NCBI GenBank assembly: GCA_043101635.1
Contig: JBICIE010000052.1
Coordinates: forward strand, 1-23,791
Source of the DNA: CAYMJK01 sp043101635
Lineage (GTDB): Bacteria > Planctomycetota > Phycisphaerae > Phycisphaerales > UBA1924
Length of the DNA stretch: 23,791 nucleotides
Reading direction: 5' to 3'
The notes under the pieces are model-generated. The model worked only from the letters and a program-made list of their open reading frames with translations, did not search any database and had not been told where the DNA came from. How positions within the stretch are numbered: position 1 is the stretch's first letter; each line of letters starts with the position of its first letter. A program made the translations under genes and the position numbers. Of this stretch, positions 1-8,105 are shown piece by piece.

Positions 1-144
1 GGTGCCGCCGGTGAGGATGGCGATGTCCTCCATCATGGCCTTGCGGCGGTCACCGAAGCCGGGGGCCTTGACAGCGCAGACCTTGAGCACGCCGCGGAGC
101 TTGTTGACCACGAGGGTGGCGAGGGCCTCGCTCTCGACATCCTC

Positions 145-1005
<861 letters not shown>

Positions 1006-1020
1006 TCCAACGCCCACCCG

Positions 1021-1054
1021 CAACCGCCCCGCAAAAGCGGGGCGGTTGTTTTTT
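1021..1054 (+). terminator. Rho-independent terminator after groEL
   Basis: A perfect 12-bp stem (CAACCGCCCCGC, 1021-1032, with GCGGGGCGGTTG, 1037-1048) closes an AAAA loop and is followed by six T residues. It begins 15 bases after the groEL stop codon, which marks the end of that transcript. Confidence 0.95.
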
Positions 1055-1065
1055 GCCCCGATCTG

Positions 1066-1141
1066 ATGGACACTATGGACCACATGGACCAGATGGACTC
1101 CGGATCACGTCCATAGTGTCCATTGTGTCCATACAGTCCAT
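1066..1141. repeat. Nonamer repeat cluster A: (ATGGACNNN)4 facing (GTCCATNNN)4
   Basis: ATGGAC occurs at 1066, 1075, 1084 and 1093, exactly nine bases apart. After a 10-base spacer (1099-1108), its reverse complement GTCCAT occurs at 1109, 1118, 1127 and 1136, again nine bases apart. The first two forward units (1066-1080) are perfectly complementary to the first two inverse units (1109-1123) over 15 bases, so a transcript could fold on itself. The cluster lies directly upstream of the four-helix-bundle gene. Confidence 0.92.
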
Positions 1142-1156
1142 CCCTCGGCGTCGACC

Positions 1157-1834
1157 ATGGCACACAACCAACCTGACAAACCCGCGCCCGAGCCGCTCAT
1201 CCCCGTCCACGGTGGCTACCGAAACCTCAAGACCTTCCAACTCGCGCAGCTTGTCTACGACGTCACCGTCCGCTTCTGCGATCGCTACATCGACACGCGC
1301 AGTCGCACGCACGATCAGATGGTGCAGGCCGCCCGCTCCGGCGTGCAGAACATCGCCGAGGGCAGCAAGGCCAGCGCCACATCCCGCAAGATGGAACTGA
1401 AGCTGACCAACGTCGCGCGCGCCAGCCTGGAGGAGCTGCGCCTCGACTACGAGGACTTCCTCCGTCACCGGCGTCTGCCGCTGTGGGACCGGGCGGATCC
1501 GCGCCGCGCCGAACTCGTCGCCCGCCGCTGCGCCAGCGCCGACGAGGTCGCCCGGTGGGTCCAGCAGGTGTACCGCCGCGAGGCAATCGCCAAAGGCGAT
1601 GGACACAATGGACCTGATGGACACGATGGACAGAACTCAACGTCCATCAAGTCCATGCCTCCCACAGGCGCCGCCCGCGCTGCCCTCGCCGCCAACGCGG
1701 CCCTCGTGCTCATTGGCGTGGCAATTGCCCTGCTCGATCGCCAACTCGCCGCCCAGGCCGCCACCTTCGAGCGCGAAGGCGGCTTCACAGAGCGCCTCTA
1801 CAGAGTCCGCCAGTCGCGCCGCCGCGGCCAGTAG
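1157..1834 (+). CDS. Four-helix-bundle protein with C-terminal suffix domain
   Basis: The product is 225 residues. Residues about 20-145 look like the four-helix-bundle family related to 23S rRNA intervening-sequence proteins and to the Avd accessory protein of diversity-generating retroelements. Its signs are YRNLKTFQLAQLVYDVTVRF, then QMVQAARSGVQNIAEGSKA and a long helix SLEELRLDYEDFL. Residues about 148-170 form a Gly/Asp-rich linker encoded by nonamer cluster B. Residues about 170-217 (LAANAALVLIGVAIALLDRQ, then EREGGFTERLYRVR) match my memory of the four-helix-bundle suffix domain. The gene is not inside an rRNA operon, so it is not a classic intervening sequence. ATG 1157 has no clear Shine-Dalgarno sequence. 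Function is unknown; nucleic-acid binding is a family-based inference. Confidence 0.87.
   Translation: MAHNQPDKPAPEPLIPVHGGYRNLKTFQLAQLVYDVTVRFCDRYIDTRSRTHDQMVQAARSGVQNIAEGSKASATSRKMELKLTNVARASLEELRLDYEDFLRHRRLPLWDRADPRRAELVARRCASADEVARWVQQVYRREAIAKGDGHNGPDGHDGQNSTSIKSMPPTGAARAALAANAALVLIGVAIALLDRQLAAQAATFEREGGFTERLYRVRQSRRRGQ
1599..1656. repeat. Nonamer repeat cluster B inside the four-helix-bundle gene
   Basis: ATGGAC occurs at 1599, 1608, 1617 and 1626, followed by a 10-base spacer (1632-1641) and GTCCAT at 1642 and 1651. Unit length, number of forward copies and spacer length equal those of cluster A. The array is read in frame as a linker with glycine at every third position (GDGHNGPDGHDG) followed by a Ser/Thr/Lys stretch (STSIKSM). 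Confidence 0.92.
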
Positions 1835-1864
1835 CACGACATCGTCAGGGGCGCGGGCCGTATC

Positions 1865-1897
1865 GTCCATCCCGTCCATTAAGTCCATCCAGTCCAA
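1865..1897. repeat. Nonamer repeat cluster C, inverse orientation only
   Basis: GTCCAT occurs at 1865, 1874 and 1883 with a fourth imperfect copy GTCCAA at 1892, all nine bases apart. It starts 31 bases after the stop codon of the four-helix-bundle gene, so the gene has a cluster of the same repeat upstream, inside and downstream. Confidence 0.88.
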
Positions 1898-2145
1898 CTC
1901 CGCATCACCGCCCCGCGTAAGCCGCGCGCCACGAACCTCCTCGACCGCGCCGGCGCCCTCCCCCGGGCCCCCTTGATCCGCCCACGCACCCGCCGCGCTC
2001 GACAACCCGACCACCGCTGCGCCGCGTTCGCTGCGGCAGGGTGGCACTGACGAGTGACCCTTTTCGTCTTCGTGCTCCTGACGGCCGCCGTCGGTGCTTC
2101 CCCGCCTGCCAAGCCTCATCGCGCCGGCCAACGACCGGATGAAGA

Positions 2146-2167
2146 CACTGACGGAAAACCGTCAGTG
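2146..2167 (-). terminator. Hairpin downstream of the homocysteine methyltransferase gene
   Basis: A 9-bp stem, CACTGACGG with CCGTCAGTG, closes a four-base loop just past the stop codon of the minus-strand gene. On that strand it is followed by TCTTCAT, a weak T tract. A terminator is likely by position, but the tail is poor. Confidence 0.5.
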
Positions 2168-2174
2168 GCACGTT

Positions 2175-2981
2175 TCACCCCCTCACCCGCACCAGCGCTC
2201 GGATGTGCTCCGGCCCCGCCCCGCAGCACGCGCCGACGATGGATGCGCCCGCGCCAACCCACGACTCCGCCAGTTCGGCGTACGCCTCGGGCGCCGTCGC
2301 GTTGGCGCCGTACACATTCGCGTACACCCCGATGTGGGCCCGGCCGCCGACAGCGTCGGCAATCGCCGCAACGTACTCCCCCGCGCGCCCCGCCGGCGCG
2401 CAGTTGACCAGCGCCGCCGCGGCGCCCGCTCCCACCGCCGCATCGGCGAGCTGCGCCACCTGCGCCGGCGTCAGCAGATCCGCCTTCGGCCCCGGCGTGA
2501 AGGACGCCCACACCTCGCCTGCCCCCGCCTGCAGGGCGCCCTCCGCGGCCCACAGGCCCTCGATGCCGGGGAAGGTTTCGCACAGGATCAGGTCGCAGCC
2601 GCACGAGACCAGGTGGTCCGCCATCTCGCGGTGGGCCGCCCGCGCCTTGCGCGAGGGTGGCGCCGCGTCCGGCGCATAGCAATCCTCAATCGGCGCCAGC
2701 GCCCCAGCGATGCGCTGGCCCGGCCCCATAGCCCCGCGGCAGAGGTCCACCGCGCGTGCAGTCAGCTCCCTCCACCGCTCGTGCATGTTCCGGCGCGTGG
2801 TGCGGAAGGTGACGGTCGGGTGCACATCCGCGCCGGCCGCGGCGTACTCCTGGTGAACCTGCGCAACCAGCGCCGGCGCCTCATCCACCGCGCGGGCGCT
2901 CCAGCGCTCGTCGGCGTCGCAGTCGAAGCCGAGTTGGATCAGCCGCGTGCCGGTCGGCCCGGCCAGGATGGTCATCGCCAT
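2175..2981 (-). CDS. Homocysteine S-methyltransferase family protein
   Basis: The product is 268 residues, in the range of single-domain homocysteine S-methyltransferases. These enzymes transfer a methyl group to the thiol of homocysteine, giving methionine, through a zinc site made of three cysteines. The three are present: Cys194 in LVNCAP and Cys252-Cys253 in GACCGAGPEHI. The N-terminal LAGPTGTRL corresponds to the DGxMGTxL opening of the family, with the usual Asp-Gly replaced by Ala-Gly. LCETFP (132-137) is also typical. Start ATG 2981 lies five bases after a TACAGT hexamer and has no Shine-Dalgarno sequence; ATG 2975 is an alternative. An upstream extension of this frame runs antisense to the next gene and is not real. 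The exact methyl donor cannot be told. Confidence 0.88.
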   Translation of the reverse strand: MAMTILAGPTGTRLIQLGFDCDADERWSARAVDEAPALVAQVHQEYAAAGADVHPTVTFRTTRRNMHERWRELTARAVDLCRGAMGPGQRIAGALAPIEDCYAPDAAPPSRKARAAHREMADHLVSCGCDLILCETFPGIEGLWAAEGALQAGAGEVWASFTPGPKADLLTPAQVAQLADAAVGAGAAAALVNCAPAGRAGEYVAAIADAVGGRAHIGVYANVYGANATAPEAYAELAESWVGAGASIVGACCGAGPEHIRALVRVRG

Positions 2982-2986
2982 GGGTG

Positions 2987-2992
2987 ACTGTA
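2987..2992 (-). promoter_or_regulatory. Candidate -10 element giving a leaderless transcript
   Basis: On the minus strand TACAGT is followed by CACCC and then the ATG at 2981. A transcription start six or seven bases after the hexamer would fall at or within the start codon. No -35 box is convincing. Confidence 0.4.
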
Positions 2993-3050
2993 CCGGCGCC
3001 GGATCCCCTGCCGGCCCCGCCCCATAGCATCCCCGCCCCGAGGAGCCCCG

Positions 3051-4118
3051 ATGGCCGATCCCGCCCCACCGCCCGACCCCCGCCCCGATCCGCAGACGGA
3101 AGCCGAAGTCGCCGCCGCGGCAGACGCCTTCCGGGCCGACTACACCGCCGTGCGCGCGCAGATCCAGCGGGCCATGGTCGGCCAGGGCGAGATCATCGAC
3201 GGCGTGCTGACCTGTCTGTTCACCAGCGGCCATGCCCTGCTGGAGGGTGTGCCCGGCATCGGCAAGACGCTTCTGGTGCGCTCGCTGGCCAGCGCTCTGT
3301 CGCTGCAGTTCGGGCGCCTGCAGTTCACGCCGGACCTGATGCCCGCGGACATCACGGGCACGACGGTGGCCATCGAAATAGAAGAGCACGGACGCATCAC
3401 CCGCGAGTTCCGCTTCCAGCAGGGGCCGGTGTTCTGCCAGATCCTGCTGGCCGACGAGATCAACCGCGCCACTCCCAAGACGCAGAGTGCGCTGCTGGAG
3501 GCGATGCAGGAGCGGGCGGCGACCGTCGGCGGCGTGACGCACAAGCTGCCGGCGCCGTTCCTGGTGATGGCGACGCAGAACCCCATCGAGCAGGAGGGCA
3601 CGTACCCGCTGCCCGAAGCGCAGCTGGACCGGTTCTTCTTCAAGCTGCTGGTGAAGTACTCCACGCGCGAAGACATGGCCGAGATCCTGGCCCGCACCAC
3701 CGGCGCCGAGGTCCCGGCGATCGAGCCGGTGCTGGACGCCCCGAGAATCCTCGCCCACCAGCGCCTGGTGCGGCGGGTTGCGGTGGCCAGCCACGTGCAG
3801 GATTACGCCATCCGCATGGTGCTGGCGACGCGACCGGCAGACGAGATCTCCGGCTCAGACGGGACGTTTGCCACGCCGATGGTCAAGCAGTACATCCGCG
3901 TCGGCGCCTCGCCCCGCGCGGCCCAGGCCCTGATGCTGGGCGCCAAGTGCCGGGCCCTGGTCGATGGCCGTGCCGCGGTGAGCGTGGACGACATCCGGGC
4001 CATCGCCCTCCCGGCCCTGCGCCACCGCATCATCCTGAACTTCGAGGCCGAGGCCGAGGGGATCACGGCCGACCGGATCGTGACCAACATCGCCGAAACC
4101 CTGCCTGCGGGCGTCTGA
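3051..4118 (+). CDS. MoxR-family AAA+ ATPase
   Basis: The product is 355 residues. Walker A is GVPGIGKT (66-73), Walker B is LLADE followed by INRA (132-139), sensor 1 is in ATQNP (174-178), and the arginine-finger region is LPEAQLDRFFF (187-197). These are characteristic of the MoxR branch, chaperone-like ATPases that usually work with VWA-domain proteins to mature or insert metal centres or other complexes. The C-terminal lid domain follows to residue 355. ATG 3051 is preceded by AGGAG (3041-3045), and TAGCAT (3025-3030) could be the -10 box of a short leader. The usual DUF58 and VWA partner genes are not adjacent, so this one is either solitary or works with genes elsewhere. Confidence 0.95.
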   Translation: MADPAPPPDPRPDPQTEAEVAAAADAFRADYTAVRAQIQRAMVGQGEIIDGVLTCLFTSGHALLEGVPGIGKTLLVRSLASALSLQFGRLQFTPDLMPADITGTTVAIEIEEHGRITREFRFQQGPVFCQILLADEINRATPKTQSALLEAMQERAATVGGVTHKLPAPFLVMATQNPIEQEGTYPLPEAQLDRFFFKLLVKYSTREDMAEILARTTGAEVPAIEPVLDAPRILAHQRLVRRVAVASHVQDYAIRMVLATRPADEISGSDGTFATPMVKQYIRVGASPRAAQALMLGAKCRALVDGRAAVSVDDIRAIALPALRHRIILNFEAEAEGITADRIVTNIAETLPAGV

Positions 4119-4206
4119 GCCCCGATCACGGGCGATAACCCGGCCGTTCGCCGCCGGGAATGAACCGACGACGGCCCCGGTTGAACCCGCGACGGCGAGG
4201 CGCCGT

Positions 4207-4212
4207 TATACT
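4207..4212 (+). promoter_or_regulatory. Candidate -10 element of the exporter operon
   Basis: TATACT lies eight bases before ATG 4221. TTGAAC (4181-4186) could be a -35 box, but the 20-base spacing is long. There is no Shine-Dalgarno sequence between this hexamer and the start codon, so translation may begin on a near-leaderless message. Confidence 0.45.
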
Positions 4213-4220
4213 GAGCACCA

Positions 4221-4613
4221 ATGCTGTGGCGCGGCGTACAAGTCTGGCTGGCGATGCTGGGGCTGCTGAGCGGCCTGCTGCTGACCCCCTCGCTGGTGGA
4301 GGCCGACTGCTGCCTCCCGCCGGACGCTGCCATCGACATCGGAACCTCCCGGACAGACGCAGCGCCGGAACACGCCTGCTGCGCCCCGGCCGAGCAGCAG
4401 ACGGACGATCCGGCGCCGACGCAGGATCGCGACGGGCCGGGCCACTGCCACTGCCCGCGGGCCTGCTGCGCCGTTCCGGCCCAGGTCGCGACGCTGCGGG
4501 CCCACTGGGGGGCCCCGGCCCCGGACCTCTGCGCCGGCGCCGCCGAAACCGCCGCGGCCGAGGCCGAGAGTTCCGAGTATCACCTCGACCTGATCCGTCC
4601 CCCCAGATCCTGA
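4221..4613 (+). CDS. Cys-rich exported protein, first gene of exporter operon
   Basis: The product is 130 residues and I do not recognise a named family. An N-terminal signal peptide is clear: hydrophobic VWLAMLGLLSGLLLTP, with likely cleavage before DCCLPP. The mature part is rich in paired cysteines and histidine: DCC, ACC, then GHCHCPRACC, and one more Cys near the C-terminus (nine in all). Such clusters suggest metal binding or multiple disulfides outside the cytoplasm. It resembles in layout the small exported proteins that lead some metal-efflux operons, but that is an analogy only. It lies 75 bases before the adaptor gene, with no terminator between them. Confidence 0.75.
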   Translation: MLWRGVQVWLAMLGLLSGLLLTPSLVEADCCLPPDAAIDIGTSRTDAAPEHACCAPAEQQTDDPAPTQDRDGPGHCHCPRACCAVPAQVATLRAHWGAPAPDLCAGAAETAAAEAESSEYHLDLIRPPRS

Positions 4614-4688
4614 GATGACGATGCGCTGATGCTGCGCGCGCACGGCACGCTGCCGCGCGCCCTCGTTCGATCTCAGGAGACCTTTGCA

Positions 4689-6227
4689 ATGACCAGACAG
4701 TCGGAACTGGCGCATCGCGCGCCCCGGCGTCGCCCGCCGATGCACATCGTCGCGCCGGCGACCGTGGCGCTCGCGGTCGGCGCGCTGTTGCTGGAATCCG
4801 GGGCCGAGGCGCTGCGCCCGGCCATGCCCATCGCCGTGCGCCCGGTCGTGTTCGATCGAAGCCAGCCCGAGCCCGAAGCGCAGGGGACGCAAAGACGCGG
4901 CGTCGCCGTGCAGGCGGCCGGATGGCTCGAGGCCGATCCGTTCTACATCGCCGCCACCGCCCTCGCCGACGGCGTCGTGCGCGAGATGCTCGTGCTGGAG
5001 GGCGAGCGCGTCGAGCAGGGGCAGGTGATCGCGCGCCTGGTCGACGATGACGCCCGGCTGGCTCTGGCCCGGGCCGAGGCGGAACTCGAAACCCGCCAGG
5101 CCGAACTCCAGGCGGCCGAGGCCGATCTTGCCGCGGCTGATGTCGACTGGGCCAACCCGGTCGAGCGCGAGCGAGCCGTCGCGGTGGCGCGCGCAGCGCT
5201 GGAGGAAACCGAGGCCGAACTGGCCCAGGTTCCGGCGATGATCGCGGCCGAACAGGCCCGCCTGGAGCGCGACCAGGAGGAACTGGAACGGGCCCGCAAG
5301 GCGCTGGCGCGGGACGCCGCCACCGAACTCGAGGTGATCATCTACGAGAAGACTGTCGAGTCGCAGGCGGCGGCCGTCGACATCATGCGCAAGCGCGAGG
5401 CGATCCTGCGGGCCAAGCGCGATCGCCTCACCGCCGAACTGGCGGCCGCCGAGCGCAACGCCGACCTGCGCGTCATGGAGCGCCGCGCACTGGACGCATC
5501 GAAGGCCGCTGTGACCAGCGCCCGGGCGGCGGTGCGCCAGGCCGAAGCCGCCCGGGACGAGGCCCAACTGCGCCTCGACCGCATGACCATCCGCGCCCCG
5601 ATCACCGGGTACGTGCAGTCGCGCTTCAAGGTCCCCGGCGACAAGGTCATGCTCGCCATGGATGACCCGCACTCGGCCCACCTGGTCCACCTGTACGACC
5701 CCCAGAAGATCCAGGTGCGCGTCGATGTGCCGCTGGCGGACGCCTCGCACGTGTTCACGGGCCAGCAGTGCGAGGTCGTCGTCGAAGTGCTGCCGGATGC
5801 GACATTCGTGGGCGAGGTGACGCGCATCACCCACGAGGCCGACCTCCAGAAGAACACGCTGCAGGTGAAGGTGCGGGTGATCGACCCCTCGCCGCTGCTG
5901 CGCCCCGAGATGCTCACACGAGTGAAGTTCCTGCCCGATGGCGCCGCCGCCGGATCCGATGCCGTCGGCGACGCCTCCCCCGTGCGCGTGCCGGAGGCGA
6001 GCCTTGATCGCGCTGCCGGCGGCGCCCGCGTCTGGGTCGTGCGCGATCGTCGGGCGGGCGCCGGCGTGGTGCGCCCCGTCGCCGTCACATTGGTCACAGC
6101 GGAAGCGGGCTGGGCCACCGTCCGCGGCGACCTGCGCCCCGGCGATCTGCTGGCGCTCGAGCCTGCCGGGCTGACCGAAGGCCAGCGCGTTCGCATGCGC
6201 GATCCGGACCGGGAGGCCTCGTCATGA
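4689..6227 (+). CDS. Periplasmic adaptor subunit (HlyD/MacA type) of an ABC exporter
   Basis: The product is 512 residues, longer than most adaptors. A membrane anchor or signal lies at about residues 18-36 (MHIVAPATVALAVGALLL). It is followed by a first lipoyl half with GVVREMLVLEGERVEQGQVI, then a long Ala/Glu/Arg-rich coiled-coil hairpin (about residues 110-300) and the second lipoyl half RMTIRAPITGYVQSRF. The beta-barrel and membrane-proximal domains come last. These proteins bridge an inner-membrane pump to the outer envelope. ATG 4689 is chosen because CAGGAGA (4674-4680) precedes it at proper spacing; an open frame extends to 4629 but lacks support. The stop codon overlaps the next start in ATGA, which indicates translational coupling. 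Confidence 0.93.
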   Translation: MTRQSELAHRAPRRRPPMHIVAPATVALAVGALLLESGAEALRPAMPIAVRPVVFDRSQPEPEAQGTQRRGVAVQAAGWLEADPFYIAATALADGVVREMLVLEGERVEQGQVIARLVDDDARLALARAEAELETRQAELQAAEADLAAADVDWANPVERERAVAVARAALEETEAELAQVPAMIAAEQARLERDQEELERARKALARDAATELEVIIYEKTVESQAAAVDIMRKREAILRAKRDRLTAELAAAERNADLRVMERRALDASKAAVTSARAAVRQAEAARDEAQLRLDRMTIRAPITGYVQSRFKVPGDKVMLAMDDPHSAHLVHLYDPQKIQVRVDVPLADASHVFTGQQCEVVVEVLPDATFVGEVTRITHEADLQKNTLQVKVRVIDPSPLLRPEMLTRVKFLPDGAAAGSDAVGDASPVRVPEASLDRAAGGARVWVVRDRRAGAGVVRPVAVTLVTAEAGWATVRGDLRPGDLLALEPAGLTEGQRVRMRDPDREASS

Positions 6228-6955
6228 CACACCAGCCCCTCATCCGCTGCCGCGGGCTGAAGCGCGAGTACCGGCGCGGCGAGAACGTGATCCGCCCGCT
6301 GGACGGGCTGGATCTGGATGTGCCTGGCGGCGACTTCCTGGCCCTGATGGGGCCCAGCGGCAGCGGCAAGACCACGCTGCTGAACCTGATCGCCGGCATC
6401 GACTCGCCAACAGCGGGCTCGCTGATCATCGGCGGGACAGACATCACACAGATGAGCCGCAGCAAGCTTGCGGCGTGGCGCTCCGAGCACGTCGGCTACA
6501 TCTTTCAGCTCTACAACCTCGTGCCGGTGCTGACGGCCTTCGAGAACGTCGAGTTGCCGCTGCTGCTGCACCCGATGTCTCGCAAGCAGCGCCGCGAGCG
6601 GACGCTGGAAGCGCTGGATCTCGTCGGCATCGCCGACCGGGCCGACCACTTCCCGCGCCAGCTCTCCGGCGGGCAGGAGCAGCGTGTGGCGATCGCCCGC
6701 GCGATCGTGGCCGATCCCCCGATCCTCGTGGCCGATGAACCGACCGGCGATCTCGACAAGCCGTCGGCGCACGCCATCATGGCGCTGCTGCAGAAGCTCA
6801 ACGAAGAGACGAACCGCACCATCATCATGGTAACGCACGATCCGCACACCACCGAATACGCGCGGCGCACCGTGCACCTGGACAAGGGCCGGCTGGTGGA
6901 ATCCGGCGTCACCGCTCCCGGCAGCGCCCCCGAGGCGCAGGAGGCCGTGGCATGA
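6224..6955 (+). CDS. ABC transporter ATP-binding protein (MacB/LolD type)
   Basis: The product is 243 residues, a single nucleotide-binding domain. Walker A is GPSGSGKT (44-51), the Q-loop Gln is in FQLYNL (about 96), the signature is LSGGQEQRVA (148-157), Walker B is ILVADEPTGDLD (168-179), and the H-loop is VTHDP (204-208). The EPTGDLD form is typical of the MacB/LolD/FtsE group, which work with FtsX-like permeases to move substrates out of the inner membrane or within the envelope. Start and stop codons overlap those of both neighbours by four bases, so it is tightly coupled to the adaptor and the first permease. Confidence 0.97.
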   Translation: MTHQPLIRCRGLKREYRRGENVIRPLDGLDLDVPGGDFLALMGPSGSGKTTLLNLIAGIDSPTAGSLIIGGTDITQMSRSKLAAWRSEHVGYIFQLYNLVPVLTAFENVELPLLLHPMSRKQRRERTLEALDLVGIADRADHFPRQLSGGQEQRVAIARAIVADPPILVADEPTGDLDKPSAHAIMALLQKLNEETNRTIIMVTHDPHTTEYARRTVHLDKGRLVESGVTAPGSAPEAQEAVA

Positions 6956-8103
6956 ATCCGCTCCGCTTCCTCCCCTACGTGCTCAAGCAGATCTGGCGCC
7001 ACCGCGTGCGCTCGGTTCTGACGATCTCCGGTATCGCCATCGCGATGTTCCTGTTTACCAGCGTGCAGGCCATGCAGCGCGGCGTCACCGTCGTGACCCA
7101 GGCCAGCGCCCAGGACACCACGCTGGTCGTCTACCGCAAGGACCGCTTCTGCCCCGCCACCAGCGAACTGCCACAGGACTACCAGTCGCGCATCGAGCGC
7201 ATCGAGGGCGTCGAGGCCGCGATCCCGGTCAAGGTCGTCGTCTCCAACTGCCGCACCAGCCTGGATGTCGTCACCTTCCGCGGCGTGCCCAAGCAGGCCT
7301 TCCTGGCCGAGCGTCAGGACGACATCGAGATCATCAGCGGCTCGGTCGATGACTGGCTCCGCCGCACCGACGCCTCCCTGATCGGCGAGACGCTGGCGAG
7401 CCGGCGCGGGCTGCGCCCCGGCATGACCTTCGACGCCGCGGGCATCACCACCTACGTCGCCGGCGTGATCCGCTCGGATGACCCGCAGGACCAGAACGTC
7501 GCCTACACCGCGCTGGAGTTCGTCCAGCTTGCGGGGCGGGACCGCCTCGGCATCGTGACGCAGTTCAACGTCAAGGTCGCCGATCCCGATCTGCTCGAGC
7601 CGGTGGCCGCGCAGATCGACGAACTGTTCCGCAGCGCCCAGGAGCCGACGGCGACCTTCGGCGAGAAGGCGTTTGCCGCCCGCATCGCCACCGACATCAT
7701 CGAACTGGTCGGCTTTGCCCGCTGGCTGGGCGTGGGCTGCCTGATCGCGGTGCTGGCCCTGATCGCCAACGCCATTGTGCTCAGCGTGCAGAGCCGCATC
7801 GCCGAGCACGCGGTGCTGCAAACACTCGGGTACAGCTCGCGCCTGGTGGCCGGGCTGATCGTCGCCGAGGGCGCCGCGCTGGCGGTCATCGGAGGCGCCA
7901 TCGGAGCCGTCGCAGCGCTGGTCATCGCCCGCATCGGGTCGTTTGCCCTCTCGGTCGAGGGACAGTCGATCCCCATCACCGCCGACCCGCGCCTGCTGAT
8001 CACGGGGCTGGCCGTGTGCGCCCTGCTGGGGATCGGCGCGGGGCTGGTTCCTGCGATTCAGGCCTCGCGCCGGCAGATCGCGGCGTGCTTCCGGGCGGTG
8101 TGA
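6952..8103 (+). CDS. ABC transporter permease, FtsX/MacB type (first)
   Basis: The product is 383 residues with the classic layout: one N-terminal membrane helix (about 17-38, VLTISGIAIAMFLFTSVQA), a large periplasmic domain (about 40-255), then three C-terminal helices (about 258-282, 298-330 and 346-368). This is the MacB periplasmic core plus FtsX domain arrangement. Type VII ABC systems of this kind act as mechanotransmitters rather than channels. It follows the ATPase with an ATGA overlap and precedes a second, divergent permease, so the transporter is probably a heterodimer. Confidence 0.95.
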   Translation: MNPLRFLPYVLKQIWRHRVRSVLTISGIAIAMFLFTSVQAMQRGVTVVTQASAQDTTLVVYRKDRFCPATSELPQDYQSRIERIEGVEAAIPVKVVVSNCRTSLDVVTFRGVPKQAFLAERQDDIEIISGSVDDWLRRTDASLIGETLASRRGLRPGMTFDAAGITTYVAGVIRSDDPQDQNVAYTALEFVQLAGRDRLGIVTQFNVKVADPDLLEPVAAQIDELFRSAQEPTATFGEKAFAARIATDIIELVGFARWLGVGCLIAVLALIANAIVLSVQSRIAEHAVLQTLGYSSRLVAGLIVAEGAALAVIGGAIGAVAALVIARIGSFALSVEGQSIPITADPRLLITGLAVCALLGIGAGLVPAIQASRRQIAACFRAV

Positions 8104-8105
8104 CG

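Larger units (their letters stand above)
1835..2174. other. Intergenic region between convergent genes
   Basis: No convincing gene is present in these 340 bases. They hold the degenerate nonamer cluster C (1865-1897) and a hairpin near the end of the minus-strand gene (2146-2167). The short open frames here lack ribosome-binding sites and recognisable protein features. Confidence 0.6.

Noticed and set aside
1066..1897. 23S rRNA intervening sequence around the four-helix-bundle gene
   Set aside because: No rRNA sequence flanks it; the neighbours are groEL and a homocysteine methyltransferase gene.
2982..3794. Minus-strand extension of the homocysteine methyltransferase frame to a 539-residue protein
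   Set aside because: It is wholly antisense to the well-supported MoxR gene, and the recognisable enzyme starts at 2981.
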